From: Desulfovibrio cuneatus DSM 11391
Lineage (GTDB): Bacteria > Desulfobacterota > Desulfovibrionia > Desulfovibrionales > Desulfovibrionaceae
DNA: 55,531 nt
Assembly (NCBI RefSeq): GCF_000430005.1
Contig: NZ_AUCY01000024.1
Location: 1 to 55,531, forward strand
Reading direction: 5' to 3'
Under the pieces are notes generated by a model. The model saw nothing but the letters and a program-made list of their open reading frames with translations. It was not told the DNA's origin and did not search any database. Below, piece after piece: positions 44,001 to 53,022 of the stretch (position 1 is the first letter of the stretch; each line of letters begins with the position of its first letter). The translations under genes were made by a program, and so were the position numbers.

Positions 44001-45824
44001 GCCGCAGCGCAAGCTCGGGAAAAAACCGCAGCACAAGGGCCTGCACCAAGTGTGGGCAAAGTGCCTCTTTCAAAGCGGCTGGCCAATGCTGCCCAGGCCA
44101 GGCAGGCTGCCTCGGAAACCACACCTTCCGCAACAGCACAGGCGGAAGCAAACACCCCTGCGCCAGAAAATACCAAGGCAGAGCCACAGGCAGAGGCCAA
44201 GGCAGCCCCGGAAGCCACGCCACACAAGGCACCCCCTGTTGCACAGCCTGAAGCAATAACAAAGGCAACAGTTGAGCCGGAAACTGAACCCAAACCCAAG
44301 AAAGGGGCAGCGCCCAAGCCCGAACAAAAGGCCATGCCACAAAAAGCGGTAACGCCCCGGACAACGGCACAGCAGAAGCCAACAAGCGAGACAGAGACGG
44401 TAGACGACGCACAGCCTGCACCACAGGCCTCTGCGCAGGTTGTAGTGCAGCCAGCTTCCCCTGTTGCACTGGCGCAGGAGCCACTACAACATCCCGCAAC
44501 GGCACGGGTGGTGCAACTTGCCAGCGTTAAGGCCGGGCAAGAAGCACAAGCGGCTGCCAGCAATGGGGCACAGCACAGCGCACCCCCAGACGGAACAGCG
44601 ACTGGTAATGTGGAGGCAACAGCTACCGTACAGGTACAGATTCTTGTTTCGGATATGACCACAAGTAACCTGCGCCTTATTTCCCATTACCTGAACCAGC
44701 ACAGTTTGCCGCACACGGAATGCAAAGGCGTGCAGGCCCTTGTGAACGCCTGCACCAATGAACCGGCAAACCTCATAATTGTCGATGCAGACATGCCGGA
44801 AGACGACCTGCAAAAAATGCTGCACAAGGTGCACAGCGTGGAAGCCGACAACAACTGGCCCCCCGCCGCCGTGCTTGCCCTTATCAGCCACCAGGGGCAA
44901 GAAGAACGCATGCGCGCCATAGGCTGCAACCACATTTTGCAAAAGCCGTTTGGCAAGGATGAATTTGTAAACATGGTACACAAGGCTGTTCCAACCTTGC
45001 ATAATGGTACCGTGAACAAAAATACATCCACAGCGCCACAATCCACGGCCACCCCTGGGCCAGACATGCCCACCCACTCTACTGAACCGTACATACAGCG
45101 CCTGCTTGCTGGCGGCATGGCCGAAGCCCACCCCAACAGCACCCATGAACCAGCCAAGGAAACAGCAAAAGGCTTAAGCACCCGTGCTGCCATTGCCGGT
45201 GTGCTGGAACGGACAGGTGCTATTTCACCCGGTTCTGGCCATGCGGAAACAGCGGCAGCGGCAGCGGCAATGACAGCCAGTAAAATAGCCCAGCAAAGGG
45301 AAAAAAAGCTGGAAGCGTTGCACAAGGGCCGCACCAAAAGCAACAGCCCGGCAGTGCGTAAAATTACGGTAGTACAAAAAACCAATTCCCCGGAACACAG
45401 CACACCGCGCCCAGGGGCTGTGCGCGTGCAACGCAACACCACACCAGTCCAGCCGAAAAGCGCGGCAATTCCCCTGCCGGGCATTGAAGGGGCCACCATG
45501 AACGCCCAGATGCTGCCCCTGGTGCCAGGGCTTATCCTTTCCCTGCGCGACGCCCTGAGCATGTGCGAAAAAGCTGCCCAGGACAATGCCATGCCCGCCA
45601 TGCAGGAAGCCATGGAAACCATCCGCCAGAAGGCAGCGGTGTTCCAACTGGAGAAACTGGAGAAAATGGCTTCTTGCGTACAGCGTGCCGCAGCAGCCAA
45701 TGATAGTGAAGCTGTGACCACACTCATGGACGACATGCGCTCTTTTGCGTTACGCCACATTACGGCTGTGGAAGAATGCTTTAAAAACTATCTGGCAGAA
45801 ACAGCGGAAGGCGCCAATGGGTAA
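41034..45824 (+). CDS. Giant membrane hybrid-kinase-like protein with decayed kinase and HPt domains
   Basis: This 1596-residue protein has a signal peptide (1-22), a periplasmic domain like 7TMR-DISMED2 (23-185) and about seven membrane helices (186-376). A disordered Ala/Pro/Gln/Thr-rich linker runs to about 828. A histidine-kinase-type ATPase domain (829-968) follows, then a second linker, a receiver domain (1198-1323), a third linker and a helical HPt-like end (1490-1596). The ATPase domain lacks the usual N-box Asn ([13 protein letters not shown]), and no phospho-acceptor His domain precedes it. The receiver keeps its Asp1251 (VDADMP) and the Lys in LQKPF. The HPt-like end has Glu1528 where His is expected. 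Phosphate transfer within the protein looks impossible; the receiver could still be a target. kdsB overlaps its end. Confidence 0.75.
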   Translation: MLKRALVLCFFWVCASTSAFAIPLVVDNVTSMQPLLPELLWQADPDGQQTIESISTPEAQAGFASLRNGFPLRATGPVWLKLSLLKAQRSALTPAPQGGTPLVSINLGRFNGGNAQVFLRETGEGVVAHTRWTRTDVGPSENLVIPAFGATPQTIFMRLPEVPGLWFQPTVQPQENVTAPLLPPDQLLPGLVVLACLVCLLRALKERSAWRFWAAVFLGFVLADIMLPLPLLHETLSYAQLPAMLAPGLSLLLLPHLGRAMLGTNKSAPVQDILLSGFSLVGIAAALMPLVPGYQWLTRLFPLWPLLLFPLLPVCFWALQDKRRGALAFTGICIMPFIGAVLSFWAMEATLPSPMAVQGSMWGLAIGGLSLALVRGPHTARSAAQHTLGSSFPLLQEVEEGASGAPSLLPQNNPFPLLPTANNQNAPAQPGQSPADNTSQEDQEDADHMPGASLEAAFSATLAEQQAALARANTPQEQTTPGHNTGNAPAPSAEASASAGATQETILFPLPEDVPAAPEETGTFAPKVASTPTAAMASAAPSATTQASALPASTPLGDTSAVQPRPVAATPKQPAQANRHEDNTLTLAQAASHASLGSLLGDEPLSMGAATHEASPEASPALGLLGSSLSMPASTNTRTAKKSPAQPAAGQQGLHLAPSNQPLRKTPPAVVATSTPLSQNADHARKEALPTHALPPLEMAAPHKPATNTPDAEKSGQKKPPLELPALDLPPAGASRSAAGSTTTERLMQAKGLTPKEYTPSGLQEDTLSPGFGSVGALLTPKAPPPAQAHKPAATGAAKAQGAAPVPAPANAPVAQQPSKEAAPQHTPALSIFNLTNIIRRVDHSLEPRIKQKGVIFSWVLDPRLPTLLKGDAFGLYSTLSGLLSDSIDATDAGFVQLAVRHIHTESNGPLILSFSITDTGTEKRQLAHQGQGQHFATANGGSFTVEYSPTHGPLITMTAQFELPTALVETPGNNAVSMKADTKETPVPAAAQAREKTAAQGPAPSVGKVPLSKRLANAAQARQAASETTPSATAQAEANTPAPENTKAEPQAEAKAAPEATPHKAPPVAQPEAITKATVEPETEPKPKKGAAPKPEQKAMPQKAVTPRTTAQQKPTSETETVDDAQPAPQASAQVVVQPASPVALAQEPLQHPATARVVQLASVKAGQEAQAAASNGAQHSAPPDGTATGNVEATATVQVQILVSDMTTSNLRLISHYLNQHSLPHTECKGVQALVNACTNEPANLIIVDADMPEDDLQKMLHKVHSVEADNNWPPAAVLALISHQGQEERMRAIGCNHILQKPFGKDEFVNMVHKAVPTLHNGTVNKNTSTAPQSTATPGPDMPTHSTEPYIQRLLAGGMAEAHPNSTHEPAKETAKGLSTRAAIAGVLERTGAISPGSGHAETAAAAAAMTASKIAQQREKKLEALHKGRTKSNSPAVRKITVVQKTNSPEHSTPRPGAVRVQRNTTPVQPKSAAIPLPGIEGATMNAQMLPLVPGLILSLRDALSMCEKAAQDNAMPAMQEAMETIRQKAAVFQLEKLEKMASCVQRAAAANDSEAVTTLMDDMRSFALRHITAVEECFKNYLAETAEGANG

Positions 45825-46608
45825 CCCCGGCACAACAGAACGTAGCGGCCCCCCCCACACACAGCCACGGGTTGCCCATGGCATCATTCCTGCCCGGTTT
45901 GCGTCTTCACGCCTGCCGGGCAAGCCCCTGCTTTCCCTGCACGGCAAACCCATGTTCTGGCATGTGTGGCAACGGGCAAGCCGCTGCCCACAGCTTACGT
46001 CCGTTACCCTTGCCACAGACGACACCCGCATTGCAGAAGCGGCCAAAGCACTGGGCGTGCCCTGCGTGATGACCCACGACCGCCACCCAAGTGGCACAGA
46101 CCGTGTGTTTGAAGCGGCCACCACCCTTGGCCTGCCCCCCCAGGCCATTGTGGTTAATATTCAGGGCGATGAACCCGCCCTTGACCCCAGTATGCTCACC
46201 ACTTTATTGCATACCTTTGCAGACCCCACGGTGTGCGCCGCCACCCTTGCCCACCCCATGCCCCAGGGCCAGGCCACCGGGCCAGACAAAGTAAAGGTGG
46301 TGGTGGCGGCAAACGGTAACGCCCTGTACTTTTCCCGCGCGGGCATCCCTTTTGCCCGTGACCCGCAGGAAAGCCCTGCCCCCTGCCTTGGGCACATCGG
46401 GCTTTACGCCTTCACCATGGCAACGTTGCAACAGTTTGTCAGCCTGCCCCCTTCCCCCCTGGAACGCACGGAAAAGCTGGAACAGCTTCGGCTGCTGGAA
46501 AATGGCATTGCCCTGCGCGTTGCCATAACCCCCCAGCCAAGCCGCGGGGTAGACACAGAGGAAGACATTGCCCCGGTGCTGCACCTAATGCAGCAAGGCC
46601 ACCCTTGA
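45817..46608 (+). CDS. kdsB: 3-deoxy-manno-octulosonate cytidylyltransferase
   Basis: This 263-residue cytoplasmic enzyme makes CMP-Kdo for LPS inner core synthesis. The nucleotide-binding start [16 protein letters not shown], the central [17 protein letters not shown] and HIGLYAF are conserved. The ATG overlaps the end of the giant gene by 8 bases and follows GGAAGG, so expression is coupled to it. Confidence 0.95.
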   Translation: MGNPGTTERSGPPHTQPRVAHGIIPARFASSRLPGKPLLSLHGKPMFWHVWQRASRCPQLTSVTLATDDTRIAEAAKALGVPCVMTHDRHPSGTDRVFEAATTLGLPPQAIVVNIQGDEPALDPSMLTTLLHTFADPTVCAATLAHPMPQGQATGPDKVKVVVAANGNALYFSRAGIPFARDPQESPAPCLGHIGLYAFTMATLQQFVSLPPSPLERTEKLEQLRLLENGIALRVAITPQPSRGVDTEEDIAPVLHLMQQGHP

Positions 46609-46951
46609 GAAATGTTCTCAGGCAGGCTTACCCTTACGCACTTCTCAGCCCAGCCCAAGCAGCCAGAATAGAGGTACATACCACCCTCTTGCGCGTAGGC
46701 CCGTTTCAGTTTACTAATAAACAAGATAGAGATTGAAGCATTTGCTCCACGGCAACAAGCAGGCTTACACGTGTTTCTTAGCAAGGTTTTTCATGTAATA
46801 CCTTTGCAAAGCAACAACACTACAGCCTTAGCTTGCTCCCCCCAGCATTACTATGAAGCATTACCCATTTTTGTTTTCATGTTCTGCGCCAGTAAAATGT
46901 TTTACTGCGTAACGCACAGGTCAATCCACTATTACTGAGGAGGCGAATCTG
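46609..46951. other. Leader region of the liv operon
   Basis: No gene is seen in these 343 bases. A near-perfect palindrome, arms CAGTAAAA (46890-46897) and TTTTACTG (46900-46907), lies 45 bases before livK and is a candidate operator. The sequence TTTTACTGCGTAA there is repeated at 23810-23822. Confidence 0.45.
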
Positions 46952-48085
46952 ATGTCTTTCAAGAAACTGTTGGCAGCCACTGGCATGCTGCTGTGCATGG
47001 GCATTGCTGCCCAAGCTGCAGAGCCCATTAAAATTGGTGTGTACCTTCCCCTGACCGGCCAGAACGCATTTGGCGGCCAGCTTGAACTGGAAGGCGTACA
47101 GCTTGCCCACAAGGAAATGTCCCAAGTGCTGGGCCGCCCTGTGGAGCTGGTCATTGTAGACAACAAGTCTGACAAGGTGGAAGCAGCCAACGCCGTTACC
47201 CGCCTTACCGCAAAAGACAAGGTAACAGGCATTATTGGTACATACGGCTCTTCCCTTGCCATGTCTGGTGGTGAAGTGGCTGAAAAAGCCAAAACCCCTG
47301 TTATTGCGACTTCCGCCACCAACCCCCTGGTAACCAAAGACAAAAAATACTACTTCCGTGCCTGCTTCATTGACCCCTACCAGGGCGCTGGCGCTGCTAC
47401 TTATGTAATGCAGAACCTTGGCTTCAAGCGCGCTGCCGTGCTGAAAGACGTTGCCAACGACTACGCCGTAGGCCTTGCCAACTTCTTTGCCTCTTCCTTC
47501 AAAAAGCAGGGCGGCGAAATTGTAGTGAACCTGAACTACAACTCCGGCGACCAGGACTTTACCCCCCAGCTTACCCAGATTATTTCCCAAAAACCCGACG
47601 TCCTGTTCATTCCCGCCTACTTTGCTGAAGGCGCTATTATCATGAAGCAGGCACGTGAACTGGGCGCAACCTTCCGTATTATTGGTGGCGACGCCATGGA
47701 TAACCCGGAAACCGTAAAGATTGGTGGACAGGCTGTTGAAGGCTTCCTGCACACCACCTTCCCTTACGACATGTCCATGCCCAACATGAACCCAGCTGCC
47801 AAGAAGTTTACTGAGAACTGGAAAGTTGCCTTCCCTGGCAAAGACCCCAACGTAAACGCCGCCCTTGGCTACACCAGCTACATGATGTTCATGGAAGCCA
47901 TTAAAAAAGCCAACAGCACCGACCGTGAAGCCGTAACCAAGGCCCTTGCGGAACTGAAAGACTTCCCCGCCGTTACTGGCACACTCACCATTAACGCCAC
48001 CCACGACGCTGAAATGCCCATCGGCATTATCGAAATTAAAGACGGTAAGCGCGTGTACAAAGGCGAAATTACGCCCAAGATGTAA
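46952..48085 (+). CDS. livK: Branched-chain amino acid ABC transporter, binding protein
   Basis: This 377-residue periplasmic protein has a signal peptide (residues 1-22, AAQAAEP). The mature part begins IKIGVYLPLTGQNAFGGQ, the normal opening of Leu/Ile/Val-type binding proteins. GIIGTYGSSLAMSGGEVAEK and TSATNPLVT form part of the ligand site. GAGGAGG precedes the ATG. A hairpin after the stop may keep its level above that of the permease genes. Confidence 0.93.
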   Translation: MSFKKLLAATGMLLCMGIAAQAAEPIKIGVYLPLTGQNAFGGQLELEGVQLAHKEMSQVLGRPVELVIVDNKSDKVEAANAVTRLTAKDKVTGIIGTYGSSLAMSGGEVAEKAKTPVIATSATNPLVTKDKKYYFRACFIDPYQGAGAATYVMQNLGFKRAAVLKDVANDYAVGLANFFASSFKKQGGEIVVNLNYNSGDQDFTPQLTQIISQKPDVLFIPAYFAEGAIIMKQARELGATFRIIGGDAMDNPETVKIGGQAVEGFLHTTFPYDMSMPNMNPAAKKFTENWKVAFPGKDPNVNAALGYTSYMMFMEAIKKANSTDREAVTKALAELKDFPAVTGTLTINATHDAEMPIGIIEIKDGKRVYKGEITPKM

Positions 48086-48094
48086 CAGCCTTCC

Positions 48095-48127
48095 AGCCCG
48101 CCAGGTTTTCCCAAACTTGGCGGGCTT
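48095..48127 (+). terminator. Intra-operon terminator-like hairpin after livK
   Basis: The perfect 9-bp arms AGCCCGCCA (48095-48103) and TGGCGGGCT (48118-48126) are followed by TTCT. The T-run is short, so partial readthrough to livH is likely. Confidence 0.65.
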
Positions 48128-48280
48128 TCTGGCTTGATTTAAACCAATTCTTCTTGGGGCATGGCTGCCGCCGCTTGCTGGTGCAACGCATGCCACCCCA
48201 TTGCAAGCCCAAAGCCACCCCACGGGGTAACCGCATGGGCTTTTGTAAGGCACAACCCCGTTTATGAAGGCTACACAATT

Positions 48281-49372
48281 ATGATGTTAACCCCAGAGCT
48301 GTTCATACAGCATTTTTTTAATGCCCTGGCGCTTGGCTCGCTGTATGGCCTTATCGCCATTGGCTACACGATGGTGTATGGCATTTTACGCCTCATCAAC
48401 TTCGCCCATGGCGATATTTTCATGCTGGGTGCGTATTTTGTGTTTTTCTCCACCATTGCCTTCATGCCTGCCTGGCTGGCAGCCCTGTTGGTGGCCATTG
48501 CCCTGCTGATTATGTTCACTACATTCAGGGATAAAAGCAAGGCTACCCCCGCATGGTACTGGGGGGCGCAAGCACTGCTGCTTGGCCTTGCTGGCTATTA
48601 CGGGTTTATTTCCCCGGTGGAATTCCAGCCCCCCTGGGTGCTGGCTGTATTTTTTGCCATTGCGGTAACCAGCGCCTGTGGCATTGTGGTAGACAGGGTT
48701 GCCTACCAGCCCCTGCGCGACGCCCCGCGCATTTCCGCCCTTATCAGCGCCATTGGTATTTCCTTTCTTATTGAAAACCTGGGCGTGGTAGTGTTCAGCG
48801 GGCTGCCACGGGCCGTGCGCCAGCCAGACATGCTGGTTAAGCCCATCATTGCCAATATTTCAGCCATAACAGGCAACGCAGACAGTGTGGTACGCATTTC
48901 CCCCATGGCCCTTATTGTGCCCAGCGTTTCCCTGCTGCTGGTTTCCGGCCTGCTCTGGATTATCTACCGCACCAAGCCCGGCCTTGCCATGCGCTCCATT
49001 TCCAAAGACATTGAAACAACCCGCCTCATGGGTGTTTCTGTGAACAAGGTAATTGCCCTTACCTTTGCCCTGGGTTCGGCCCTGGCGGCCGCTTCCGGCA
49101 TTATGTGGGCCTTGCGTTACCCGCAAATTCACCCTTACATGGGCGTGCTCCCCGGTTTCAAGGCGTTCATTGCGGCTGTGTTCGGCGGCATTGGCTCCAT
49201 TCACGGGGCCATGCTGGGGGGCCTTATTCTGGGCTTCATTGAAGTATTCATTACCGCCACATTCCCTGCCCTTTCCGGCTACCGCGACGCCTTCGCCTTC
49301 GTACTGCTTATTGTGATTCTGCTATGGAAGCCCACAGGCATTATGGGTGCCAGAACGGAGGAAAAAATATGA
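48281..49372 (+). CDS. livH: Branched-chain amino acid ABC transporter, permease LivH
   Basis: This 363-residue permease has about eight membrane helices. LGSLYGLIAIGYTMVYGILRLINFAHGDIFMLGA at the start is the family hallmark and VFGGIGSIHGAMLGGLILGFIE lies near the end. An extra segment at about residues 75-110 (FRDKSKATPAWYWGAQ...) makes it longer than the usual 290-310 residues. Its stop overlaps the livM start. Confidence 0.94.
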   Translation: MMLTPELFIQHFFNALALGSLYGLIAIGYTMVYGILRLINFAHGDIFMLGAYFVFFSTIAFMPAWLAALLVAIALLIMFTTFRDKSKATPAWYWGAQALLLGLAGYYGFISPVEFQPPWVLAVFFAIAVTSACGIVVDRVAYQPLRDAPRISALISAIGISFLIENLGVVVFSGLPRAVRQPDMLVKPIIANISAITGNADSVVRISPMALIVPSVSLLLVSGLLWIIYRTKPGLAMRSISKDIETTRLMGVSVNKVIALTFALGSALAAASGIMWALRYPQIHPYMGVLPGFKAFIAAVFGGIGSIHGAMLGGLILGFIEVFITATFPALSGYRDAFAFVLLIVILLWKPTGIMGARTEEKI

Positions 49373-50454
49373 ACAACTCCGCCATGCACCGCGCCTACAC
49401 CCTGTGTGCTGTTGTCCTGCTATTTGCCATATTATTTTATGCGGAAAATAACCTGGACACCTACAGCATCCAAATTTTGAACCTTGTGGCCATTAACGCC
49501 ATTCTTGCCGTTTCTTTGAACCTTATTTACGGGTTCACGGGCATGTTTTCTTTGGGACATGCCGGGTTTATGGCCATTGGTGCCTATGTATGCACCGTGC
49601 TCATTCTTACCCCGGAACAAAAGGAAAGCATGTGGATTCTGGAAGCCATCCACCCCTGGCTTGCCAACCTTTCCCTGCCCTTCCTGCTGGCTGTTGTGGT
49701 AGGGGGCATTGCTGCTTCCCTGGTGGGGCTGATTATTGCCATACCTGTGCTGCGCCTTGGCGGCGACTACCTGGGCATTGCCACCCTTGGCTTTGCCGAA
49801 ATTATTCGCGTGGTCATTACCAACGCAGCCCCCTTTACCAACGGCTCCCTTGGCATCAAGGGCATTCCGCAGTATGCCAACCTGTGGTGCAACTATGGCT
49901 GGCTGGTGGTTACCGTGTATGTCATTGTTCGCTTGCTGCGCAGCAACGTGGGCAACGTGTTCAAGGCCATACGCGACGACGAAATAGCCGCACGCACCAT
50001 GGGTGTAAACACGTTTTATTACCGGGTGCTTTCCTTTTGCGTCGGGGCATTTTTTGCTGGCGTGGGCGGGGCCCTTACAGCAGCGCTCATTTCCACCATT
50101 GACCCGAAAATGTTCACCTTCATGCTCACCTTCAACATTCTCATGATTGTTGTGGCAGGGGGCCTTGGCAGCATTACCGGCAGCATTGTGGGCAGCATTA
50201 TCATTACTTTTATGCTGGAATGGCTGCGCATTGTGGAAAACCCCATTTCCCTTGGGGACTTTGAAATTCCCGGTATTCCCGGCATGCGCATGGTTATTTT
50301 CTCCGTCATGCTCATGTGCATTATTCTGTTCCGGCGTGAAGGCCTTTTGGGCATGCGCGAATTTTCGTGGGACGCACTGGCCCGTTTTGTAAAAAACCCG
50401 GTGCGCTTTTTCAGCCGCGCTTCGCGCTCAACTTCCGGCGCATCAGGAAAATAG
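49369..50454 (+). CDS. livM: Branched-chain amino acid ABC transporter, permease LivM
   Basis: This 361-residue second permease subunit carries INAILAVSLNLIYGFTGMFSLGHAGFMAIGAY and GGDYLGIATLGFAEIIRV, both typical of LivM. The EAA-like loop is in AIRDDEIAARTMGVN. The start ATG overlaps the livH stop (ATGA) and has GGAGG upstream. The C-terminus is basic and cytoplasmic. Confidence 0.95.
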   Translation: MNNSAMHRAYTLCAVVLLFAILFYAENNLDTYSIQILNLVAINAILAVSLNLIYGFTGMFSLGHAGFMAIGAYVCTVLILTPEQKESMWILEAIHPWLANLSLPFLLAVVVGGIAASLVGLIIAIPVLRLGGDYLGIATLGFAEIIRVVITNAAPFTNGSLGIKGIPQYANLWCNYGWLVVTVYVIVRLLRSNVGNVFKAIRDDEIAARTMGVNTFYYRVLSFCVGAFFAGVGGALTAALISTIDPKMFTFMLTFNILMIVVAGGLGSITGSIVGSIIITFMLEWLRIVENPISLGDFEIPGIPGMRMVIFSVMLMCIILFRREGLLGMREFSWDALARFVKNPVRFFSRASRSTSGASGK

Positions 50455-50456
50455 CC

Positions 50457-51242
50457 ATGAACCAGCCAACCACTTCCCTTGAGCTTGTCAACGCCACCCG
50501 GCGTTTTGGCGGCATTGTTGCGGTAAACGACCTTTCCTTCAAGGTGCCCCAGGGCACTATATGCGGCCTTATTGGCCCCAACGGTGCCGGAAAGACCACA
50601 GTGTTCAACCTGATTAGCGGGTTCTACACCCCCACTTCCGGGAAAATTCTGTTTGAAGGGGAAGACATTACCGGCAACCCGCCCCACATTGTGTGCCGCA
50701 AGGGCATTGCCCGCACGTTCCAGAACATTCGTCTGTTCAGTTCGGCTTCTTCCCTGCAAAACGTCATGGTGGGGGCGCATTTACGCCAAAAAAACCCCTG
50801 GTGGTTTCCCATTGTACCTTTTTTGGCAGATAAAGAAGAAAAAATGGTGCACGACCGTGCCCACACCCTGCTGGAACGCCTTGGCCTTGCCGATGTAGCA
50901 AACGCCCCGGCAGGTTCCCTGCCATACGGGGCACAGCGCCGCCTTGAAATTGCCCGCGCCCTGGCCACCAACCCCCGCTTTTTGCTGCTGGACGAACCCG
51001 CTGCGGGCATGAACCCCCACGAAAGTTCAGACCTCATGGAGTTTATCAAAAACATCCGGGCAGACTTTGACCTGACCATTCTGCTGATTGAGCATGACAT
51101 GAAGGTGGTTATGGGCATTTGTTCCCATATTTGGGTGGTGGAATATGGGCAGTGTATAGCGGAAGGCGACGCCGATGCCATACGCAATAACCCCAAGGTT
51201 ATTGAAGCCTACCTTGGCGAGGAGTATTTGCAATATGCTTAG
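50457..51242 (+). CDS. livG: Branched-chain amino acid ABC transporter, ATPase LivG
   Basis: This 261-residue ATPase has Walker A GPNGAGKTT, the LivG motif GIARTFQNIRLF, the signature SLPYGAQRRLEIARAL, Walker B FLLLDEPAAGMNP and switch LLIEHDM. The typical C-terminal YLGEEY is present. It starts two bases after the livM stop and overlaps livF by 8 bases. Confidence 0.96.
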   Translation: MNQPTTSLELVNATRRFGGIVAVNDLSFKVPQGTICGLIGPNGAGKTTVFNLISGFYTPTSGKILFEGEDITGNPPHIVCRKGIARTFQNIRLFSSASSLQNVMVGAHLRQKNPWWFPIVPFLADKEEKMVHDRAHTLLERLGLADVANAPAGSLPYGAQRRLEIARALATNPRFLLLDEPAAGMNPHESSDLMEFIKNIRADFDLTILLIEHDMKVVMGICSHIWVVEYGQCIAEGDADAIRNNPKVIEAYLGEEYLQYA

Positions 51243-51942
51243 CATTGCCGACCTGCACGTGTATTACGGCGGCATTCATGCCGTAAAAGGCATTAGCCTG
51301 GACATTGCCAAGGGCCAAATTGTCACCCTGGTGGGTGCCAACGGGGCTGGCAAAAGCAGCACGGTGCGGGCCGTTTCCGGCCTGGTCAAGTCGTGCACGG
51401 GCAGCATAACCTATGAAGGGCACGGCAACATTCTGGGCAAAGCCCCGGAAGAAATTGTACGTACTGGCATTGCCCTTAGCCCGGAAGGCAGGCGCATTCT
51501 GCCCCACCTGACTGTGGAAGAAAACCTGCAACTGGGTGCCTATATTCGTAACGACACCCAAGGCATAGCCAAAGACAAAGAATGGGTTTACAGCCTGTTC
51601 CCCCGCCTGAAAGAGCGGGCCTGGCAAGCTGGTGGCACCCTTTCCGGCGGCGAACAGCAAATGCTGGCCGTAGGCCGTGCCCTTATGAGCAACCCGGATA
51701 TTGTAATGCTGGATGAACCTTCCCTGGGGCTTGCCCCCAAGCTGGTGAACGAGATTTTTGCCATCATCAAGCACATCAACTCCCTGGGTAAAACCATTTT
51801 GCTGATTGAGCAAAACGCCTTTGCGGCTCTTTCCATTGCCCACAAGGCCTATATTCTGGAAACTGGCACCGTGGTGCTGGAAGGCACCGGGCAGGAATTG
51901 CTGCATAACCCAGAAGTGAAAAAGGCCTACCTTGGCGGCTGA
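51235..51942 (+). CDS. livF: Branched-chain amino acid ABC transporter, ATPase LivF
   Basis: This 235-residue second ATPase has Walker A GANGAGKSS, the signature TLSGGEQQMLAVGRALM, Walker B IVMLDEPSLGLAP and LLIEQNAF. It starts within livG behind GAGGAG and completes a full five-gene transporter set. The permease gene that follows belongs to another transporter type. Confidence 0.96.
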   Translation: MLSIADLHVYYGGIHAVKGISLDIAKGQIVTLVGANGAGKSSTVRAVSGLVKSCTGSITYEGHGNILGKAPEEIVRTGIALSPEGRRILPHLTVEENLQLGAYIRNDTQGIAKDKEWVYSLFPRLKERAWQAGGTLSGGEQQMLAVGRALMSNPDIVMLDEPSLGLAPKLVNEIFAIIKHINSLGKTILLIEQNAFAALSIAHKAYILETGTVVLEGTGQELLHNPEVKKAYLGG

Positions 51943-52004
51943 TAATGCCCTGCGTTACCTGCACAGCAAGGGCAACTGCCCCCTGTGCCCCAAGGAAGCG
52001 CGCA

Positions 52005-52820
52005 ATGCGTAGCTGGCTGAAAGATGCATTTTTCTGCTGCCTGTTTTTTGCAGCGGTAGCCCTGCTTGTGGTACGTGGTGCCATGGGCAGCGGCTACCAC
52101 TGGCAATGGGAACGGGCCCTGCCCTTCTTTTTTACCCCTGCCCCCCAATCCGTATTCGGCTTCCACCTTGGCCCCTTGCTGGCCAACGGCCTTGTTACCA
52201 CCTTGCGCATAAGTGCCTGCTCCCTTGCCCTTGCCCTGCTCACCGGGCTGGTACTGGCCGTGCTGCGTTTGGCAGGAGGGCCTGTTTCGCGCAACTTCGC
52301 CCTGGGCACGGTACAAACGGTGCGCAACATGCCCCTTATGGTGCTTTTGCTGGGGGTGTACATGTTTGTACCTGCCAGTTGGAACCTTTCAGCCGAGGCC
52401 ATTGCCATTCTCGTCCTTGGCCTGTTTGAAGGGGCCTACATGGCGGAAATTTTCCGGGCCGGTATTTTGGGTGTGCCCACAGGCCAGTGGGAAGCTGCCA
52501 TGTGCCTTGGCCTTTCTCCTTGGCAGGCATGGCGGCTGGTGGCCCTGCCCCAGGCTGCGCGCCAGTCTTTGCCCCCCATTGTCAGCCAAAGTGTGAGCCT
52601 GGTGAAGGACAGCTCCCTTGCCAGTATTATTGCCGTGAGCGAGCTAAGCCAGCAAAGCGGCATCATTGCTTCCGACACCTTCCTCCCCTTTGAAATATGG
52701 CTGCCTGTGGCAGGTATTTACCTGTTACTGGCCCTGTGCCTGGCTGGCCTTGCCAAGCGCCTGGAAGTGTCCCTTTCCAAAGGGCATATGGCACGCACTG
52801 CCAAGGCACGGGCTATTTAG
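52005..52820 (+). CDS. Polar amino acid ABC transporter permease
   Basis: This 271-residue permease of the HisM/GlnP type has about five membrane helices. The typical segments are LLANGLVTTLRISACSLALAL, QTVRNMPLMVLLL and the EAA loop GQWEAAMCLGLSPWQAWRLVALPQA. The ATG at 52005 follows AAGGAAG; an ATG at 51945 overlapping livF is possible. It is the partner of the permease at 53872. Confidence 0.88.
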   Translation: MRSWLKDAFFCCLFFAAVALLVVRGAMGSGYHWQWERALPFFFTPAPQSVFGFHLGPLLANGLVTTLRISACSLALALLTGLVLAVLRLAGGPVSRNFALGTVQTVRNMPLMVLLLGVYMFVPASWNLSAEAIAILVLGLFEGAYMAEIFRAGILGVPTGQWEAAMCLGLSPWQAWRLVALPQAARQSLPPIVSQSVSLVKDSSLASIIAVSELSQQSGIIASDTFLPFEIWLPVAGIYLLLALCLAGLAKRLEVSLSKGHMARTAKARAI

Positions 52821-53022
52821 GGAAACGCTGAGTTTTCCGTTGGTCTTTTCAAGCCCCCCATCTGGCAAATCCCTCCTCCACTTGCTTTATTCCCTATTCC
52901 GTGGAACAATTGTGTTTCATGTCACAATGTGGGAATTACTTCCCTTTCTCATTCTTCTCTGTCTCGTTCTTTTTCCCCTATCACATACCGCCCCATTAGG
53001 GGGCGTTCACCAAGGAGGCACC
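52821..53022. other. Intergenic region with a half family B end
   Basis: GGGAAACGCTGAGTTTTCCGTTGG at the left edge matches the left end of family B, but no right end is seen. The rest contains a CRP/FNR-like site (52911-52926) and the ribosome site of the binding-protein gene. Confidence 0.4.
52911..52926 (+). promoter_or_regulatory. CRP/FNR-family-like operator
   Basis: TGTGT-N6-TCACA differs in one base from the TGTGA-N6-TCACA core, and the flanks extend the symmetry to ATTGTG...CACAAT. It lies about 100 bases before the binding-protein start. Confidence 0.4.

Noticed and set aside
46877-48253. Minus-strand frame of about 458 codons opposite livK
   Set aside because: livK is certain; the antisense frame has no recognisable domain.
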